A stretch of DNA of 64,000 nucleotides from Algoriphagus sp. CAU 1675 (GCF_029222925.1 NZ_JARHUI010000001.1:62986-126985); one strand, 5' to 3'; positions 8,811-18,322 are shown, counted from the first letter of the stretch. Notes: generated by a model not told the origin, from the letters alone. Numbers and translations are program-made.

Positions 8811-11768
8811 TTAAGCCTTTTTAGCTTCTTTTTCCTGCTCCAATTCTCTCTTCATCAAGTCCACTACAATTGGAGTGGCAATGTAAACAGAAGAATAAGT
8901 ACCTACTACGATACCGATAAATAGGGCAAAGGAGAAGCCTCTCAATACTTCACCACCAAAAATCAAGAGTACAATCACCACAACCAAGGTTGTAAATGAA
9001 GTGATCAAAGTACGTCCCAAAGTTTGGTTGATCGCATCGTTGAATACCTTCACCAATTTTCCGGTACCACGGTTCTCGATATTTTCACGGATACGGTCAA
9101 ATACAATCACGGTATCGTTGATGGAGTAACCAATTACGGTCAAGACTGCAGCGATAAACACCTGGTCAATCTCAAAGGTAGCACCCAGTGCACTGGCAAT
9201 CGCAAAGGCTGCAATCACAAACAAGGTATCGTGAATCAGGGCAATGATGGAAGCCAGTGAGAACTGCCACTTACGGAATCTCAACAAAATGTAAAGGAAG
9301 ATCGCTACCAATGCTGCCAACATTGCCTCTGCGGAAGAAGCTTTGATGTCATCAGCCACAGTGGCACCTACTTTGGATGAACCCGTGATTGCAAACTGTC
9401 CGGAAGACAGGTTTTCTGCATCCTCGGTGAATCTGAATCCTGTCACCGTAGCAATTCCTTCTTTTACTTTTTCTTCAACAGCTTTGTTGGAAGCGTCGTC
9501 ATCCTCATTGATCAGATAAGAAGTAGTCACTTTAAGGACATTATTAGCTCCATAAGTCTTCACCTCTACAGAGCCATCAAATTCTCTGTCCAAACCAACT
9601 TTCAATTCAGAAGGAACAACCGGCTCGTCAAAAGCAACGATATAGGATCTACCTCCCGTAAAATCAACCCCGAATTTCAGTCCGTTAATTGCGGCAATTG
9701 CAAGACCGATTACGATGATTCCAGAAGAAATCAGATAGGCTACCTTACGCTTGCTCAAGAAATCCAAGTTCAGGGAGCTCAAGGCATTTTTTGCAAATGG
9801 AGTAGCGAAGCTGATGGAGCTCTTTTCTCCCTTCTTGCTCATCCAGTATACAATTACTCGTGTGATGAATACCGCAGAGAAGAAAGAAGACGCAATACCG
9901 ATCATCAACACAATCGCGAAGCCTTTCACTGGTCCCTGTCCCAATGCATACAAAATCGCACCGGTCAAGAAGGTAGTTACGTTGGAGTCAAGGATTGCAG
10001 AGAATGCCTTATTGTAACCAGCGTTGATGGATGCAATCAAGCCTACCCCGTTTCTCAGTTCTTCTTTGATACGTTCGAAAATCAGAACGTTGGCGTCAAT
10101 GGACATACCAATAGTCAACACGATACCAGCGATACCCGGCAAGGTCAAAGCGGCACCCAACTGCGCCAAGATTCCAAGGATGAAGAAGATGTTGAATACC
10201 AATGCAGCAATCGCCACCAAACCACCTTTGGAATAATAAGCAACCATAAACAAGACCACAATCACCAAACCAGCAACCATGGAAACGATACCTTGACTTT
10301 GAGCCTCTTTACCCAAAGTTGGACCGATAATGCTTTCCTCCACAATTTGGGTAGGAGCCGGAAGAGAACCGGATTTCAGAATATTAGCCAAATCTTGTGC
10401 TTCCTGAAGGGTAAAGTTACCAGAGATTTCAGACTGTCCAGTTGGGATTTCTCCATTTACAACCGGAGCGGTATACACATAATCATCCAAAACAACAGCA
10501 ATTCTTCTTCCGATATTGGCAGCAGTCAGGGTTCTCCATTTTCTGGCACCTTCTGCGTTCATCTGCATGGAAACTGCAGGTCGGGAAGTTTGGTCCAATG
10601 TCTGACGGGCATCAGTCACTACATCACCTTCCAAAGGAGCTTGGTCAGTTCCTCTTGGAGCCTTGATGGCATACAACTCCATTACCTCAGCACCATCCTC
10701 TGTCACAAATGGCTTCACGCCCCAAAGCAACTTGATGTCCCTTGGAAGTAAGGAGCTGTAGTTAGGATTTTTCAAAATTCTATTGATGGCCATCGTGTCG
10801 CCCAACTCATAGGCAAGACCCATATTTGGCATCAACAAACTATAAATAGGAGACACATCATTTCCTCCTGCATTCATTGGATCAATCTGCTCCAACTGTT
10901 TTTCCAAGGCAATTCTCAAGGAGTCTTCCTGAGACATTCCTTCTTCATAAACCTCTTCCTCCTCAGCTGAATTTGCCTTATTGTCAGCTACCCAGCTAGA
11001 ATTGATGGCATCAAGAGCTCCGCCTATTTCATTGACTTCGGCAACTTCCCAAAACTGAAGCTTAGCCACACCTTGAAGCAAGTTTCTCACACGCTCCTGA
11101 TTGTCCACACCTGGAAGTTCGATCTGGATACGTCCAGAACCCTGAATCCTCTGAATATTTGGCTGAGAAGTACCGAATCGGTCGATACGTGTTCTCAAAA
11201 TGTTGAAAGAACGGTCTATGGCATTTTCAACCTCAGTATCGATAATCTCAAGGATTTCGGAATCAGAGGATTCCAAAGAGATTCTACCTCTGTTCGCTGC
11301 AGTGGCAAAAATGCTACTAAGGTTTTTGCCTGAATTGTTTCTTTGCCAAGCTGAATAAAACAGGTCAACAAACTTCTCATCAGAAGTTTTTGCTGCTTCT
11401 CTTGCTTCATCCACAGACTGGTTGAATGCCTGATCCTTGGGGTTTCCGGCAATACCTTTTACGATTTCAACAGGAGAAACCTCCAGAGTCACGTGCATAC
11501 CTCCTTGAAGGTCAAGACCCAATCCAAGCTCGGTTTCTTTAATCTCCTGATAGGTAAAATCAGCACCTAGGAAATTGTATACAGGCTGTCTCCAGATGGA
11601 GTCCAGATATCCTCGTCTTTTGGCAAAGTCAACATTGCCGGAAGCGTCAGTAGCATAGGCTGTTGCCTTTTCCTGAACGCCAGTAGATACAAATGTGAAT
11701 GACAGATAATACAGACAAAGCGCTGTAATAATCACTGTCAAAAACACAATGACACCTTTGTTTTGCAT
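8811..11768 (-). CDS. secDF: Fused protein translocase subunit SecDF
   Basis: 985 residues, the SecD and SecF halves joined in one chain as is usual in Bacteroidota. The N-terminal membrane helix and long periplasmic region contain LGLGLDLQGGMHVTLEVSP and RTRIDRFGTSQPNIQRIQG, the SecD signatures. The first six-helix RND block follows (GIVLTIGMSIDANVLIFERIK), then SecF with KFGVDFTGGRSYIVAF and GYSINDTVIVFDRIRENIE. SecDF uses the proton-motive force to help pull exported proteins through SecYEG. The ATG at 11768 begins MQNKGVIVFLTVIIT. The gene stands alone between terminator 8759-8794 and a small gene 93 bp upstream. Confidence 0.96.
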   Translation of the reverse strand: MQNKGVIVFLTVIITALCLYYLSFTFVSTGVQEKATAYATDASGNVDFAKRRGYLDSIWRQPVYNFLGADFTYQEIKETELGLGLDLQGGMHVTLEVSPVEIVKGIAGNPKDQAFNQSVDEAREAAKTSDEKFVDLFYSAWQRNNSGKNLSSIFATAANRGRISLESSDSEILEIIDTEVENAIDRSFNILRTRIDRFGTSQPNIQRIQGSGRIQIELPGVDNQERVRNLLQGVAKLQFWEVAEVNEIGGALDAINSSWVADNKANSAEEEEVYEEGMSQEDSLRIALEKQLEQIDPMNAGGNDVSPIYSLLMPNMGLAYELGDTMAINRILKNPNYSSLLPRDIKLLWGVKPFVTEDGAEVMELYAIKAPRGTDQAPLEGDVVTDARQTLDQTSRPAVSMQMNAEGARKWRTLTAANIGRRIAVVLDDYVYTAPVVNGEIPTGQSEISGNFTLQEAQDLANILKSGSLPAPTQIVEESIIGPTLGKEAQSQGIVSMVAGLVIVVLFMVAYYSKGGLVAIAALVFNIFFILGILAQLGAALTLPGIAGIVLTIGMSIDANVLIFERIKEELRNGVGLIASINAGYNKAFSAILDSNVTTFLTGAILYALGQGPVKGFAIVLMIGIASSFFSAVFITRVIVYWMSKKGEKSSISFATPFAKNALSSLNLDFLSKRKVAYLISSGIIVIGLAIAAINGLKFGVDFTGGRSYIVAFDEPVVPSELKVGLDREFDGSVEVKTYGANNVLKVTTSYLINEDDDASNKAVEEKVKEGIATVTGFRFTEDAENLSSGQFAITGSSKVGATVADDIKASSAEAMLAALVAIFLYILLRFRKWQFSLASIIALIHDTLFVIAAFAIASALGATFEIDQVFIAAVLTVIGYSINDTVIVFDRIRENIENRGTGKLVKVFNDAINQTLGRTLITSFTTLVVVIVLLIFGGEVLRGFSFALFIGIVVGTYSSVYIATPIVVDLMKRELEQEKEAKKA

Positions 11769-11861
11769 AGAAATAGATATTAATTAATTGAATTGTAAAT
11801 ACAGATATAGTGTGGAACTGCTCATACAGATCCTAAAATAAAGCCGAGAAAAAAAGGAGGA

Positions 11862-12206
11862 TTAGGGCCCCTTGGTCGAAATTATCCTTTCAAAAAGGAT
11901 TTCTACCAATTGATTTGGCTGAAAAACAGAAACAACTTCGGCTACAAAAGTTTTGGGCTCAAAGCTGATGATTTCATAGATCAAATAAAATACGGAATGA
12001 CTTACCTGAAGCGCAAAAGGAACAACTGCATCAAGAGCAACATTTAAAAAAGTCTGCTCGGAATCGGAATTAGCGTGATTTTCAACCTTCACGGATTCCG
12101 GCTCAGGCATGTACTCCAAAGAAGAAACAAAAAAGCACAATAGCAATGCAAGCATCAAAGTGATGCGCTGTTGGATCAGTTTGCTATTTGCCTTTTTATT
12201 GTTCAT
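11862..12206 (-). CDS. Small protein with N-terminal hydrophobic segment, unknown
   Basis: 114 residues from the ATG at 12206. A basic start (NNKKANSKLIQQR) precedes a hydrophobic segment (ITLMLALLLCFFVSSLEYM) that could be a signal peptide or anchor; the remainder is mostly helical with no motif I recognise. The start is supported by a -7 box (TATATTTG) six nucleotides before it, which would make the mRNA leaderless. It sits between udk and secDF in the same orientation. Function unknown. Confidence 0.6.
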   Translation of the reverse strand: MNNKKANSKLIQQRITLMLALLLCFFVSSLEYMPEPESVKVENHANSDSEQTFLNVALDAVVPFALQVSHSVFYLIYEIISFEPKTFVAEVVSVFQPNQLVEILFERIISTKGP

Positions 12207-12212
12207 GGGTCG

Positions 12213-12220
12213 CAAATATA
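12213..12220 (-). promoter_or_regulatory. -7 box six nt before ATG (candidate leaderless promoter)
   Basis: The minus strand reads TATATTTG, then CGACCC, then ATG. In Bacteroidota transcription starts a few nt after this box, so the mRNA may begin at or next to the start codon. Confidence 0.45.
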
Positions 12221-12263
12221 GCCATTATTTGAAATTCAAGAAGTTTGGCCAACTTTTTTTGAA

Positions 12264-12884
12264 TCACTTGCTGGACTTGGCTCTCATATAGGTCCGGATC
12301 ACATCCAAAGCCCTGTCAAAATTGCTGTTGTTTGGAACGATCAGATCTGCCTCATTTTTGAATGGTTCGATGTACTTTTCATAGGTAGGCATCACGTGCA
12401 TCTCATAGCGGTACAGCACATCATCCAAATCATAGCCCCGCTCCACTTTGTCACGGATGATTCTGCGCTTCAATTTGATATGATCCTTTGCATCAATAAA
12501 AATCTTCAGATCCAGCAACTCTGCCAACTCCGGATAATATAAAACAAAAATACCCTCTACCACCACTACTGGAGCGGAGGAAAAGGTCAGCATTTTGGGC
12601 TTCTTGGCAGAATTGTTAAAAGTGTACTCCTCCCGCTGTACCGTTTCCCCGGCCTGTATCTTCCGGATATCCGCGGCATATGCTTCAAAGTCAATGCTCT
12701 GAGGAGTATCAAAATTGTGAACCCCCTGGGCATCGACGGGCTGCAAGTTTCTAGGTTTATAATAATTGTCCTGGGAAATCAAACAGACTTCCTCTGGATC
12801 AAAAGAACTTAGCAGGCGCTCAAGAAAAAGCGTTTTCCCAGAGGCCGAACCTCCCGTAATCCCGACTATAAACGGTTTTTGCAT
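12264..12884 (-). CDS. udk: Uridine kinase
   Basis: 206 residues. Walker A GGSASGKT lies at residues 11-18, and the family patterns ISQDNYYKPR, NFDTPQSIDF and VVVVEGIFVLYYPEL follow in order. The enzyme phosphorylates uridine or cytidine with ATP or GTP for pyrimidine salvage. The ATG at 12884 is preferred over a GTG two codons upstream because the GTG overlaps the -7 box TAACTTTG. Length and motifs are typical. The upstream gene rdgB is co-oriented, 32 bp away, but each has its own promoter-like box. Confidence 0.93.
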   Translation of the reverse strand: MQKPFIVGITGGSASGKTLFLERLLSSFDPEEVCLISQDNYYKPRNLQPVDAQGVHNFDTPQSIDFEAYAADIRKIQAGETVQREEYTFNNSAKKPKMLTFSSAPVVVVEGIFVLYYPELAELLDLKIFIDAKDHIKLKRRIIRDKVERGYDLDDVLYRYEMHVMPTYEKYIEPFKNEADLIVPNNSNFDRALDVIRTYMRAKSSK

Positions 12885-12889
12885 GGTCA

Positions 12890-12897
12890 CAAAGTTA
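12890..12897 (-). promoter_or_regulatory. -7 box five nt before udk ATG
   Basis: The minus strand reads TAACTTTG, then TGACC, then ATG. It matches TAnnTTTG and would give a leaderless or nearly leaderless udk mRNA. No -33 TTTG was recognised. Confidence 0.4.
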
Positions 12898-12916
12898 ATT
12901 CAAATTCGGGCTAAAT

Positions 12917-13498
12917 TCAGAATTTTCTTTGGCTCAGAAATTCGATCAAAGCCCTGACCGCCTTTCCCCGATGGGAAATTTGATTCTTTTCATCCAGGCT
13001 CAGTTCGGCAAATGTCTTTTCATATCCCTCTGGACAGAATACAGGATCATACCCAAATCCTCCTTCTCCTACTTTTTCCTCCAAAATCTCTCCTTTTGCT
13101 ATTCCTTCAAACTGGAATTCTTCTCCATCCAGAATCAAGGCGATGACAGTCCTGAACCGAGCCTTTCTATTCTCCAAGCCCTGCATATTCTTCAAAAGCA
13201 ACTCAATATTCCGCTCATCGGATCTGGGTTCCCCGGCATATCGCCCAGAATAGACTCCGGGAGCTCCAGCCAAGGCCTCCACTTCCAATCCAGTATCATC
13301 TGCAAAGCAGTCCACTCCATAATTCTCCTTGACATAGCGGGCTTTTTGAAAGGCATTGTGCTCCAAGGTGTCCCCTGTTTCAGGAAGCTCCTCATTACAG
13401 CCCACTTCTTTGAGGGAAACAATTTCAAAGTCAGAGCCGAGCGCAGCTTTCACTTCTTCGATTTTCTTGGTATTGTTTGTTGCAAAGCAGATTTTCAT
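12917..13498 (-). CDS. rdgB: XTP/dITP pyrophosphatase (Ham1 family)
   Basis: 193 residues with the full Ham1/RdgB signature: substrate-binding ATNNTKKIEEV at the N-terminus, FADDTGLEVEALAGAPGVYS in the middle, and GFGYDPVFCPEGY followed by SHRGKAVRAL at the C-terminus. It hydrolyses non-canonical purine triphosphates (ITP, dITP, XTP) to monophosphates and pyrophosphate, keeping them out of DNA and RNA. The ATG at 13498 gives the usual length. A -7 box ends only four nucleotides upstream. It is divergent from the LOG-family gene at 13597. Confidence 0.95.
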   Translation of the reverse strand: MKICFATNNTKKIEEVKAALGSDFEIVSLKEVGCNEELPETGDTLEHNAFQKARYVKENYGVDCFADDTGLEVEALAGAPGVYSGRYAGEPRSDERNIELLLKNMQGLENRKARFRTVIALILDGEEFQFEGIAKGEILEEKVGEGGFGYDPVFCPEGYEKTFAELSLDEKNQISHRGKAVRALIEFLSQRKF

Positions 13499-13502
13499 AG
13501 TC

Positions 13503-13510
13503 CAAAAATA
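13503..13510 (-). promoter_or_regulatory. -7 box four nt before rdgB ATG
   Basis: The minus strand reads TATTTTTG, then GACT, then ATG, a TAnnTTTG match so close to the start that a leaderless mRNA is implied. Confidence 0.45.
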
Positions 13511-13596
13511 GGCAAAACATAGGTTGTGAAGAAGTTTGGAAAAAGATATAGACTGTCCACCTCAGATTGCCTATTTTCACTTTAAAATTTGGGCTT

Positions 13597-14160
13597 ATGA
13601 AAAAGATTACCATTTATTGCGGTTCCAGAAAAGGCGAATCATCGGTTTTTGAATCAGGAGCAAGGGCCTTGGCTCAGGAAATGATCAAAAGGGATCACTC
13701 CCTTGTTTATGGTGCAGGTCGAGTAGGGCTCATGGGTATTATCGCCGATGAAATGTTGGGAGCAGGGAAGGAAGTCTTGGGGATCATTCCGCAAAAATTG
13801 GTAGATCGGGAAGTGGCCCATGAAGGCTGTACTGAGCTCATCATCGTGGAAACCATGCGCGACAGGAAATGGCTAATGGCTGAGCGTGGAGACGGATTTA
13901 TTGCCATGCCAGGAGGAATCGGAACTTTGGAGGAACTCTTTGAAATCATGACCTTGAACCAACTCCGATATATCCAAAAACCCCTGGCGCTTTATAATGT
14001 AAATGGATACTTCGACAAGCTGATTGACTTCCTCAACCATGCCATGGACTCCGGCTTTTTATATCCTGAGCAAGAAGAGCTGTTGATCATTTCCGATGAT
14101 CCCGTCGATTTGCTCGACCAAATGGCGGCCTACCAAGCCAGAAGACCATCAGATTGGTAA
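13597..14160 (+). CDS. LOG family protein (TIGR00730)
   Basis: 187 residues of the Lonely Guy family, a Rossmann-like fold. The two nucleotide-binding signatures are present: GAGRVGLMG at residues 39-47 and PGGIGTLEE at 105-113. Characterised members release cytokinin bases from their ribotides or act as nucleotide 5'-monophosphate phosphoribohydrolases; the bacterial physiological substrate is usually uncertain. The ATG at 13597 (MKKITIYCGSRKG) is the natural start; the longer frame upstream reads into the promoter. A TAnnnTTTG-like sequence (TAAAATTTG) ends five nt before the ATG. Confidence 0.88.
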   Translation: MKKITIYCGSRKGESSVFESGARALAQEMIKRDHSLVYGAGRVGLMGIIADEMLGAGKEVLGIIPQKLVDREVAHEGCTELIIVETMRDRKWLMAERGDGFIAMPGGIGTLEELFEIMTLNQLRYIQKPLALYNVNGYFDKLIDFLNHAMDSGFLYPEQEELLIISDDPVDLLDQMAAYQARRPSDW

Positions 14161-14286
14161 AAGCATCCTTTCCGGCAAACCGTGGCAGTGTGTTTGCCCA
14201 AAATTCGAAAGAAAAACTTCTTTTCCGGGTCAATTTTCCTCCCATTGTGAGGAATTCCCTATTTTTGCTCAGCAATTCAGCACAAC

Positions 14287-14790
14287 ATGATTCAAAAACT
14301 GTTTCCACTTGACAAAAACTACATTCTCAGACAGGCACAGTCTGTTTTGGAGGAAGAGTTGATCGATAGAATGGTTTTTGAACTGAAGAAATCCTACACA
14401 TTATTATATAATCCCCTGCGACTGATGGATCCGACCTATGAGCGGATTTTGGACACTTTTGAATTTCCACGGGACCGGGTTCGGTTGATTTATCGGCAGC
14501 TCTGTGGAATCTACCGCTACAAGCATGGGGATAATCAATTGGAATTGCTTTTCGACGGGCGAACCCATTTTGAAAAATTCCAGGAGGATTGGGCTAGCAG
14601 TTTGGTGAATTATACCCAACAGCTCGGAATGCATGAACAATACGTCAAGACCATGCTCCGGATGACCATACTTTTTGATACTGAGAGCAGAGCGGAATGG
14701 GCAGAAAACCACTGCAAGGCATTTATCAACCAGTTTTTTGAGATCAAGGTGGTAAAAAGACAGGGTGAGCTGAAACTTAAAGTCAGCTAA
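14287..14790 (+). CDS. Conserved hypothetical protein
   Basis: 167 residues, soluble, predicted mostly helical, no signal peptide or membrane segment and no motif I recognise. Notable segments are LLYNPLRLMDPTYERILDTF and LFDGRTHFEKFQEDWASSL. A TATTTTTG -7 box lies about 20 nt before the ATG. It converges on ruvB with 7 bp between stop codons. Codon use looks like its neighbours, so a lineage-specific housekeeping protein rather than a transferred one is likely. Confidence 0.65.
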   Translation: MIQKLFPLDKNYILRQAQSVLEEELIDRMVFELKKSYTLLYNPLRLMDPTYERILDTFEFPRDRVRLIYRQLCGIYRYKHGDNQLELLFDGRTHFEKFQEDWASSLVNYTQQLGMHEQYVKTMLRMTILFDTESRAEWAENHCKAFINQFFEIKVVKRQGELKLKVS

Positions 14791-14797
14791 ACCACTG

Positions 14798-15832
14798 CTA
14801 AAAGCCCTCAAATAAGGTCCCTGTGCTTGAATTGGGCTTGATATTTAGATGCTTATAAGCCAATTCAGTGGCCATTCTACCTCTGGAGGTCCGTTTCATA
14901 TAACCTTCCTGAATCAAAAAAGGCTCATAAACCTCCTCGATGGTTTCAGATTCCTCCCCACAGGCAGTAGCAATGGTACCCAATCCTACCGGCCCTCCTT
15001 TGAATTTCTCGATTATGGTCAACAGGATACGATTATCCATTTCATCCAGGCCATGTTCATCCACATCCAGCGCATTCAAGGCAATCTTTGCGATATCCAG
15101 GGTGATTGTTCCGTTTCCCTTGACTTCTGCAAAGTCACGGGTTCGGCGAAGTAGCATATTGGCAATTCTTGGCGTGCCCCGGCTTCTTCTAGCGATTTCA
15201 TAAGCGGCCACTTCGTCAATTGGAGTCTGCAAAATCCCGGCGGAACGGGACACAATATCAGTCAGTAATTTGGCATCGTAGTATTCCAGTCGGGAATTGA
15301 TCCCGAAGCGGGCACGTAGGGGAGAAGTAAGCAAGCCTGAACGAGTCGTCGCCCCAATCAAGGTAAATGGACTCAAGGAAATCTGAACAGATCGGGCATT
15401 AGGACCACTATCCAGCATGATATCAATTCGAAAATCCTCCATGGCAGAATACAGATATTCCTCCACGATGGGATTGAGACGGTGAATCTCATCAATGAAA
15501 AGCACATCCCCCTCTTCCAAATTCGTCAGCAAGCCTGCTAAATCAGAGGGTTTGTCCAGTACTGGTCCAGAGGTGATCTTAATCCCCGCCTGCAATTCAT
15601 TGGCGATGATATGACTGAGCGTGGTTTTGCCCAATCCCGGAGGGCCATGAAGTAATACATGGTCCAGAGGTTCATTTCGGTTTTTGGCAGCAAGGACAAA
15701 CACCCGGAGGTTTTCCACGATTTTTGCCTGTCCGGTAAAGTCCTCAAAACTTAAAGGGCGAAGTGCTTTCTCAAACTCTTTATCCTTCGAACTTAAATGC
15801 TCCTCGTCTCCTCTCAGATAGTCTTCTCTCAT
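14798..15832 (-). CDS. ruvB: Holliday junction branch-migration ATPase RuvB
   Basis: 344 residues. The family opening [19 protein letters not shown] is followed by Walker A GPPGLGKT (residues 63-70), Walker [12 protein letters not shown], sensor 1 [10 protein letters not shown], the arginine-finger region [14 protein letters not shown] and a C-terminal winged helix with GFLIQ-like [15 protein letters not shown]. RuvB forms hexameric rings that drive Holliday junction migration with RuvA and RuvC, neither of which is in the window. The length is standard. A TATATTTG box lies 17 nt upstream of the ATG. Confidence 0.97.
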   Translation of the reverse strand: MREDYLRGDEEHLSSKDKEFEKALRPLSFEDFTGQAKIVENLRVFVLAAKNRNEPLDHVLLHGPPGLGKTTLSHIIANELQAGIKITSGPVLDKPSDLAGLLTNLEEGDVLFIDEIHRLNPIVEEYLYSAMEDFRIDIMLDSGPNARSVQISLSPFTLIGATTRSGLLTSPLRARFGINSRLEYYDAKLLTDIVSRSAGILQTPIDEVAAYEIARRSRGTPRIANMLLRRTRDFAEVKGNGTITLDIAKIALNALDVDEHGLDEMDNRILLTIIEKFKGGPVGLGTIATACGEESETIEEVYEPFLIQEGYMKRTSRGRMATELAYKHLNIKPNSSTGTLFEGF

Positions 15833-15849
15833 AGTCTTGCAATACCTTA

Positions 15850-15857
15850 CAAATATA
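15850..15857 (-). promoter_or_regulatory. -7 promoter box for ruvB
   Basis: The minus strand reads TATATTTG, 17 nt before the ruvB ATG, matching TAnnTTTG. Confidence 0.4.
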
Positions 15858-15952
15858 GAAAAATACAGAAGCGAGGACAGATGATTTTTGATCAGTGAAC
15901 TCTGGCCTCCATGCCAAAATAAGCTTTAACTTTGAGCCAAATTCCAAGTGCT

Positions 15953-17020
15953 ATGCGTCCCAATGCCCGAAAAAATATAGTCTATTCCCTGGTTTTGTTG
16001 CTAATGGTGATCCTGGTCTATTCCTGGAGGACCCGGGAAGCGAAAGAGTCGAGCCTTTCTCTACCCCAGAAAACTGAAATCAGTAAAATGACTCTTTCCG
16101 GCCAAACCATGGGGACTACCTACCATATTTCCTATTTGGATTCCGCAGAAAGGGATTTTCAGACATCTGTAGACTCTCTTTTGGTAGTTTTCAACCAAAG
16201 CTTGTCCACCTATATCCCGGATTCTGAGCTAAGCCGCTTCAACCAAAACGACAGCTTGGATTTTGAACTTCCCTATCTCCCTGAAGTTTTGGCTGCCTCC
16301 AAGGTGGTTTATGAAAAAACCGGAGGAGCATTTGATCCAACTGTAGGCCCATTGGTCAATGTTTGGGGTTTTGGTCCAGGAGGGCCTGAACTGAAAGATA
16401 GCGTAGCCATCAGCGAAATGTTGAACAAAGTTGGATTTGAAAAGATCGAATGGGATGAGAATCAACTCCGAAAAAAAATACCGGGAATTTATCTGGACTT
16501 TTCCGCCATTGCCAAGGGACAGGGTGTGGATGTAGTTGGAAATTTCCTGGCCTCCAAAGGCATCAAAAATTACCTTGTCGAAATCGGTGGAGAGTTAGTA
16601 GCCAGAGGTCTCAACGAAAAGGGAGAACTTTGGAAAGTGGGGGTCAACCGCCCGGAAGAATCCGCCAATGCCTCTGAACTCTACAGCATCATCGCACTTC
16701 AGGATAAAGGAATGGCAACTTCTGGCAATTACAGAAACTTCTATGTCAGAGATTCCCTAAAAATCTCCCATACCATCAATCCAAAAACCGGATATCCTGT
16801 CAGTCATAGTTTATTGAGCGCCACTGTGATTGCCAAGGACTGCATGACAGCCGATGCCTTTGCTACTGCCATGATGGTCATGGGAACCGAAAAGGCCATA
16901 GCCTTGGACGAAGAGCTGGAAGAAATCGAAATCTTTTTGATTTTCAGTGGTGCCAATGGGGAATATGAGACATATGCCAGTGAAAGCCTAAAACCCTATC
17001 TCTCCTTTATTCAGGAATAG
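15953..17020 (+). CDS. apbE: FAD:protein FMN transferase (ApbE family)
   Basis: 355 residues from the ATG at 15953; a TTG seven codons earlier is possible but weaker. One N-terminal membrane helix (NIVYSLVLLLMVILVYSW) anchors the protein with its catalytic part in the periplasm. ApbE signatures are GQTMGTTYHISY, STYIPDSELSRFN, GGAFDPTVGPLVNVWGFG, DFSAIAKGQGVDVVG, VEIGGELVARG and HTINPKTGYPV. ApbE attaches FMN to threonine in flavoproteins such as NQR or RNF subunits, using FAD and Mg2+. Target proteins are not nearby. Confidence 0.92.
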   Translation: MRPNARKNIVYSLVLLLMVILVYSWRTREAKESSLSLPQKTEISKMTLSGQTMGTTYHISYLDSAERDFQTSVDSLLVVFNQSLSTYIPDSELSRFNQNDSLDFELPYLPEVLAASKVVYEKTGGAFDPTVGPLVNVWGFGPGGPELKDSVAISEMLNKVGFEKIEWDENQLRKKIPGIYLDFSAIAKGQGVDVVGNFLASKGIKNYLVEIGGELVARGLNEKGELWKVGVNRPEESANASELYSIIALQDKGMATSGNYRNFYVRDSLKISHTINPKTGYPVSHSLLSATVIAKDCMTADAFATAMMVMGTEKAIALDEELEEIEIFLIFSGANGEYETYASESLKPYLSFIQE

Positions 17021-17076
17021 GACTGGGCAGTGGGATCGGAATCCCTTGCATTAAATGCAACATTATTGAATTTTAT

Positions 17077-17084
17077 TACCTTTG
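17077..17084 (+). promoter_or_regulatory. -7 promoter box for the ZIP transporter
   Basis: TACCTTTG matches TAnnTTTG, about 56 nt upstream of the ATG at 17141; a GGGAGGAAAAG purine-rich stretch lies between them. Confidence 0.4.
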
Positions 17085-17140
17085 CCTTGGTTATACCTGC
17101 AAATTCCCCCTTTATCGGGAGGAAAAGAGCATAGCAATCC

Positions 17141-17899
17141 ATGGCAATAAATTTTATCCTTCTTTTTTTAACAGCAATCGGAGTTGGTTCGATTGTATTT
17201 TTCGCTCCGAATTTCAGGGAAAATTATTTCAAGTTGGCCCTGGTTTTTGCCGGAGCCTATCTTTTTTCCATCACCATTCTACACATCATCCCCGAACTCT
17301 TTGCAGGTGGATTCGGAACTTCCCAAATGGGACTTTACATCTTGATTGGTTTTCTTCTGCAACAGATTCTCGAATATTTGTCCAGTGGAATAGAGCACGG
17401 GCATATCCATTTGCATCACCATGAAGGTTCTGGTAAAGGTGGAGTACTGACAGTGATGCTGGGACTGTTTATCCATGCATTTCTGGAAGGAACCCTTCTT
17501 TCCCATGGTAGCTTGATGGAATCTGTCACCCATACCGGAGGACATATCCACAGTGGCAAAACTGTACTACTGGGTATCATCATGCACAAAGGGCCAGCAG
17601 CTTTTGCTTTAGCGGCAGTACTTTCTTCCGTACTGAGCAAGCGACTGAGCTTTTTTCTTTTGGTGCTTTTTGCACTTGCTTCTCCCTTGGGAATGTATTC
17701 CAGCGCATACCTATATGAATTGGGAGTATTAGAAAAAGAAGGAGTGGGAATTCTCTATGGGCTTGTTGCGGGAGGATTTCTGCATATTTCCACCACCATT
17801 TTCTTCGAAAGTAGCCCTCATCATAAGTTGCAACTCAATAAAATGCTAATCAGCTTTTTGGCGGCGGCACTGGCCATCCTTTCGGAATATTTAATCTAA
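17141..17899 (+). CDS. ZIP-family divalent metal transporter
   Basis: 252 residues with about eight membrane helices. The ZIP metal-path motifs are visible: IHAFLEGTLLSHG in helix 4 and MHKGPAAFALAAVL in helix 5, corresponding to the usual HSxxEG and HKxPEG. The loop between helices 3 and 4 is His-rich (EHGHIHLHHHEG), as in many ZIP proteins. It is expected to carry Zn2+ or a similar ion into the cytoplasm. The helix 5 motif has GPAA rather than IPEG, a possible change in selectivity. It stands alone, with no regulator next to it. Confidence 0.88.
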   Translation: MAINFILLFLTAIGVGSIVFFAPNFRENYFKLALVFAGAYLFSITILHIIPELFAGGFGTSQMGLYILIGFLLQQILEYLSSGIEHGHIHLHHHEGSGKGGVLTVMLGLFIHAFLEGTLLSHGSLMESVTHTGGHIHSGKTVLLGIIMHKGPAAFALAAVLSSVLSKRLSFFLLVLFALASPLGMYSSAYLYELGVLEKEGVGILYGLVAGGFLHISTTIFFESSPHHKLQLNKMLISFLAAALAILSEYLI

Positions 17900-18058
17900 G
17901 CCTTACATTTTTCTTAGGCATTCAATAATTCCCAAAGAAAATCAGGGATAAATCAAGACTTTCAGAAATTTTTTGTGTTTTTCATAAAAAACTGGTTGCT
18001 TTTGGAGCAAGCATACCCCTACTTTAGGAGGAAATGATATTCCCAAAATCCAGTCCCC

Positions 18059-18322
18059 ATGTCGTCCCAAAAGCAACAAATGAAAGCGTATTGGAGAAAA
18101 AATCTCCAAACACTTCTGATTCTTCTCCTCATCTGGTTTCTTGTATCCTTTGGTTTTGGAATCCTACTAGTGGATCCTTTAAATAAGATCCAGTTAGGCG
18201 GTTTTAAACTCGGCTTTTGGTTTGCGCAACAAGGCTCTATTTACTCCTTCGTGATTTTGATTTTCGTCTATGTATGGAAGATGAATCGGCTCGACAAGGA
18301 ATTTGATGTCAACGAAGATTAA
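18059..18322 (+). CDS. DUF4212 small subunit of Na+/solute symporter
   Basis: 87 residues with two membrane helices (LLILLLIWFLVSFGFGILLV and IYSFVILIFVYVWKM) and the family pattern AYWRKNLQTLLILLLIWF. DUF4212 proteins are almost always encoded next to a VC_2705-type sodium:solute symporter and are thought to be its small subunit. Here the symporter begins 27 bp downstream, in the same direction, in the usual order. First gene of the acetate-uptake and activation module. Confidence 0.92.
   Translation: MSSQKQQMKAYWRKNLQTLLILLLIWFLVSFGFGILLVDPLNKIQLGGFKLGFWFAQQGSIYSFVILIFVYVWKMNRLDKEFDVNED

Noticed and set aside
17900-18058. Terminator hairpin after the ZIP gene
   Set aside because: Only four base pairs (GCCT/AGGC) could be formed and there is no clear T run directly after them.
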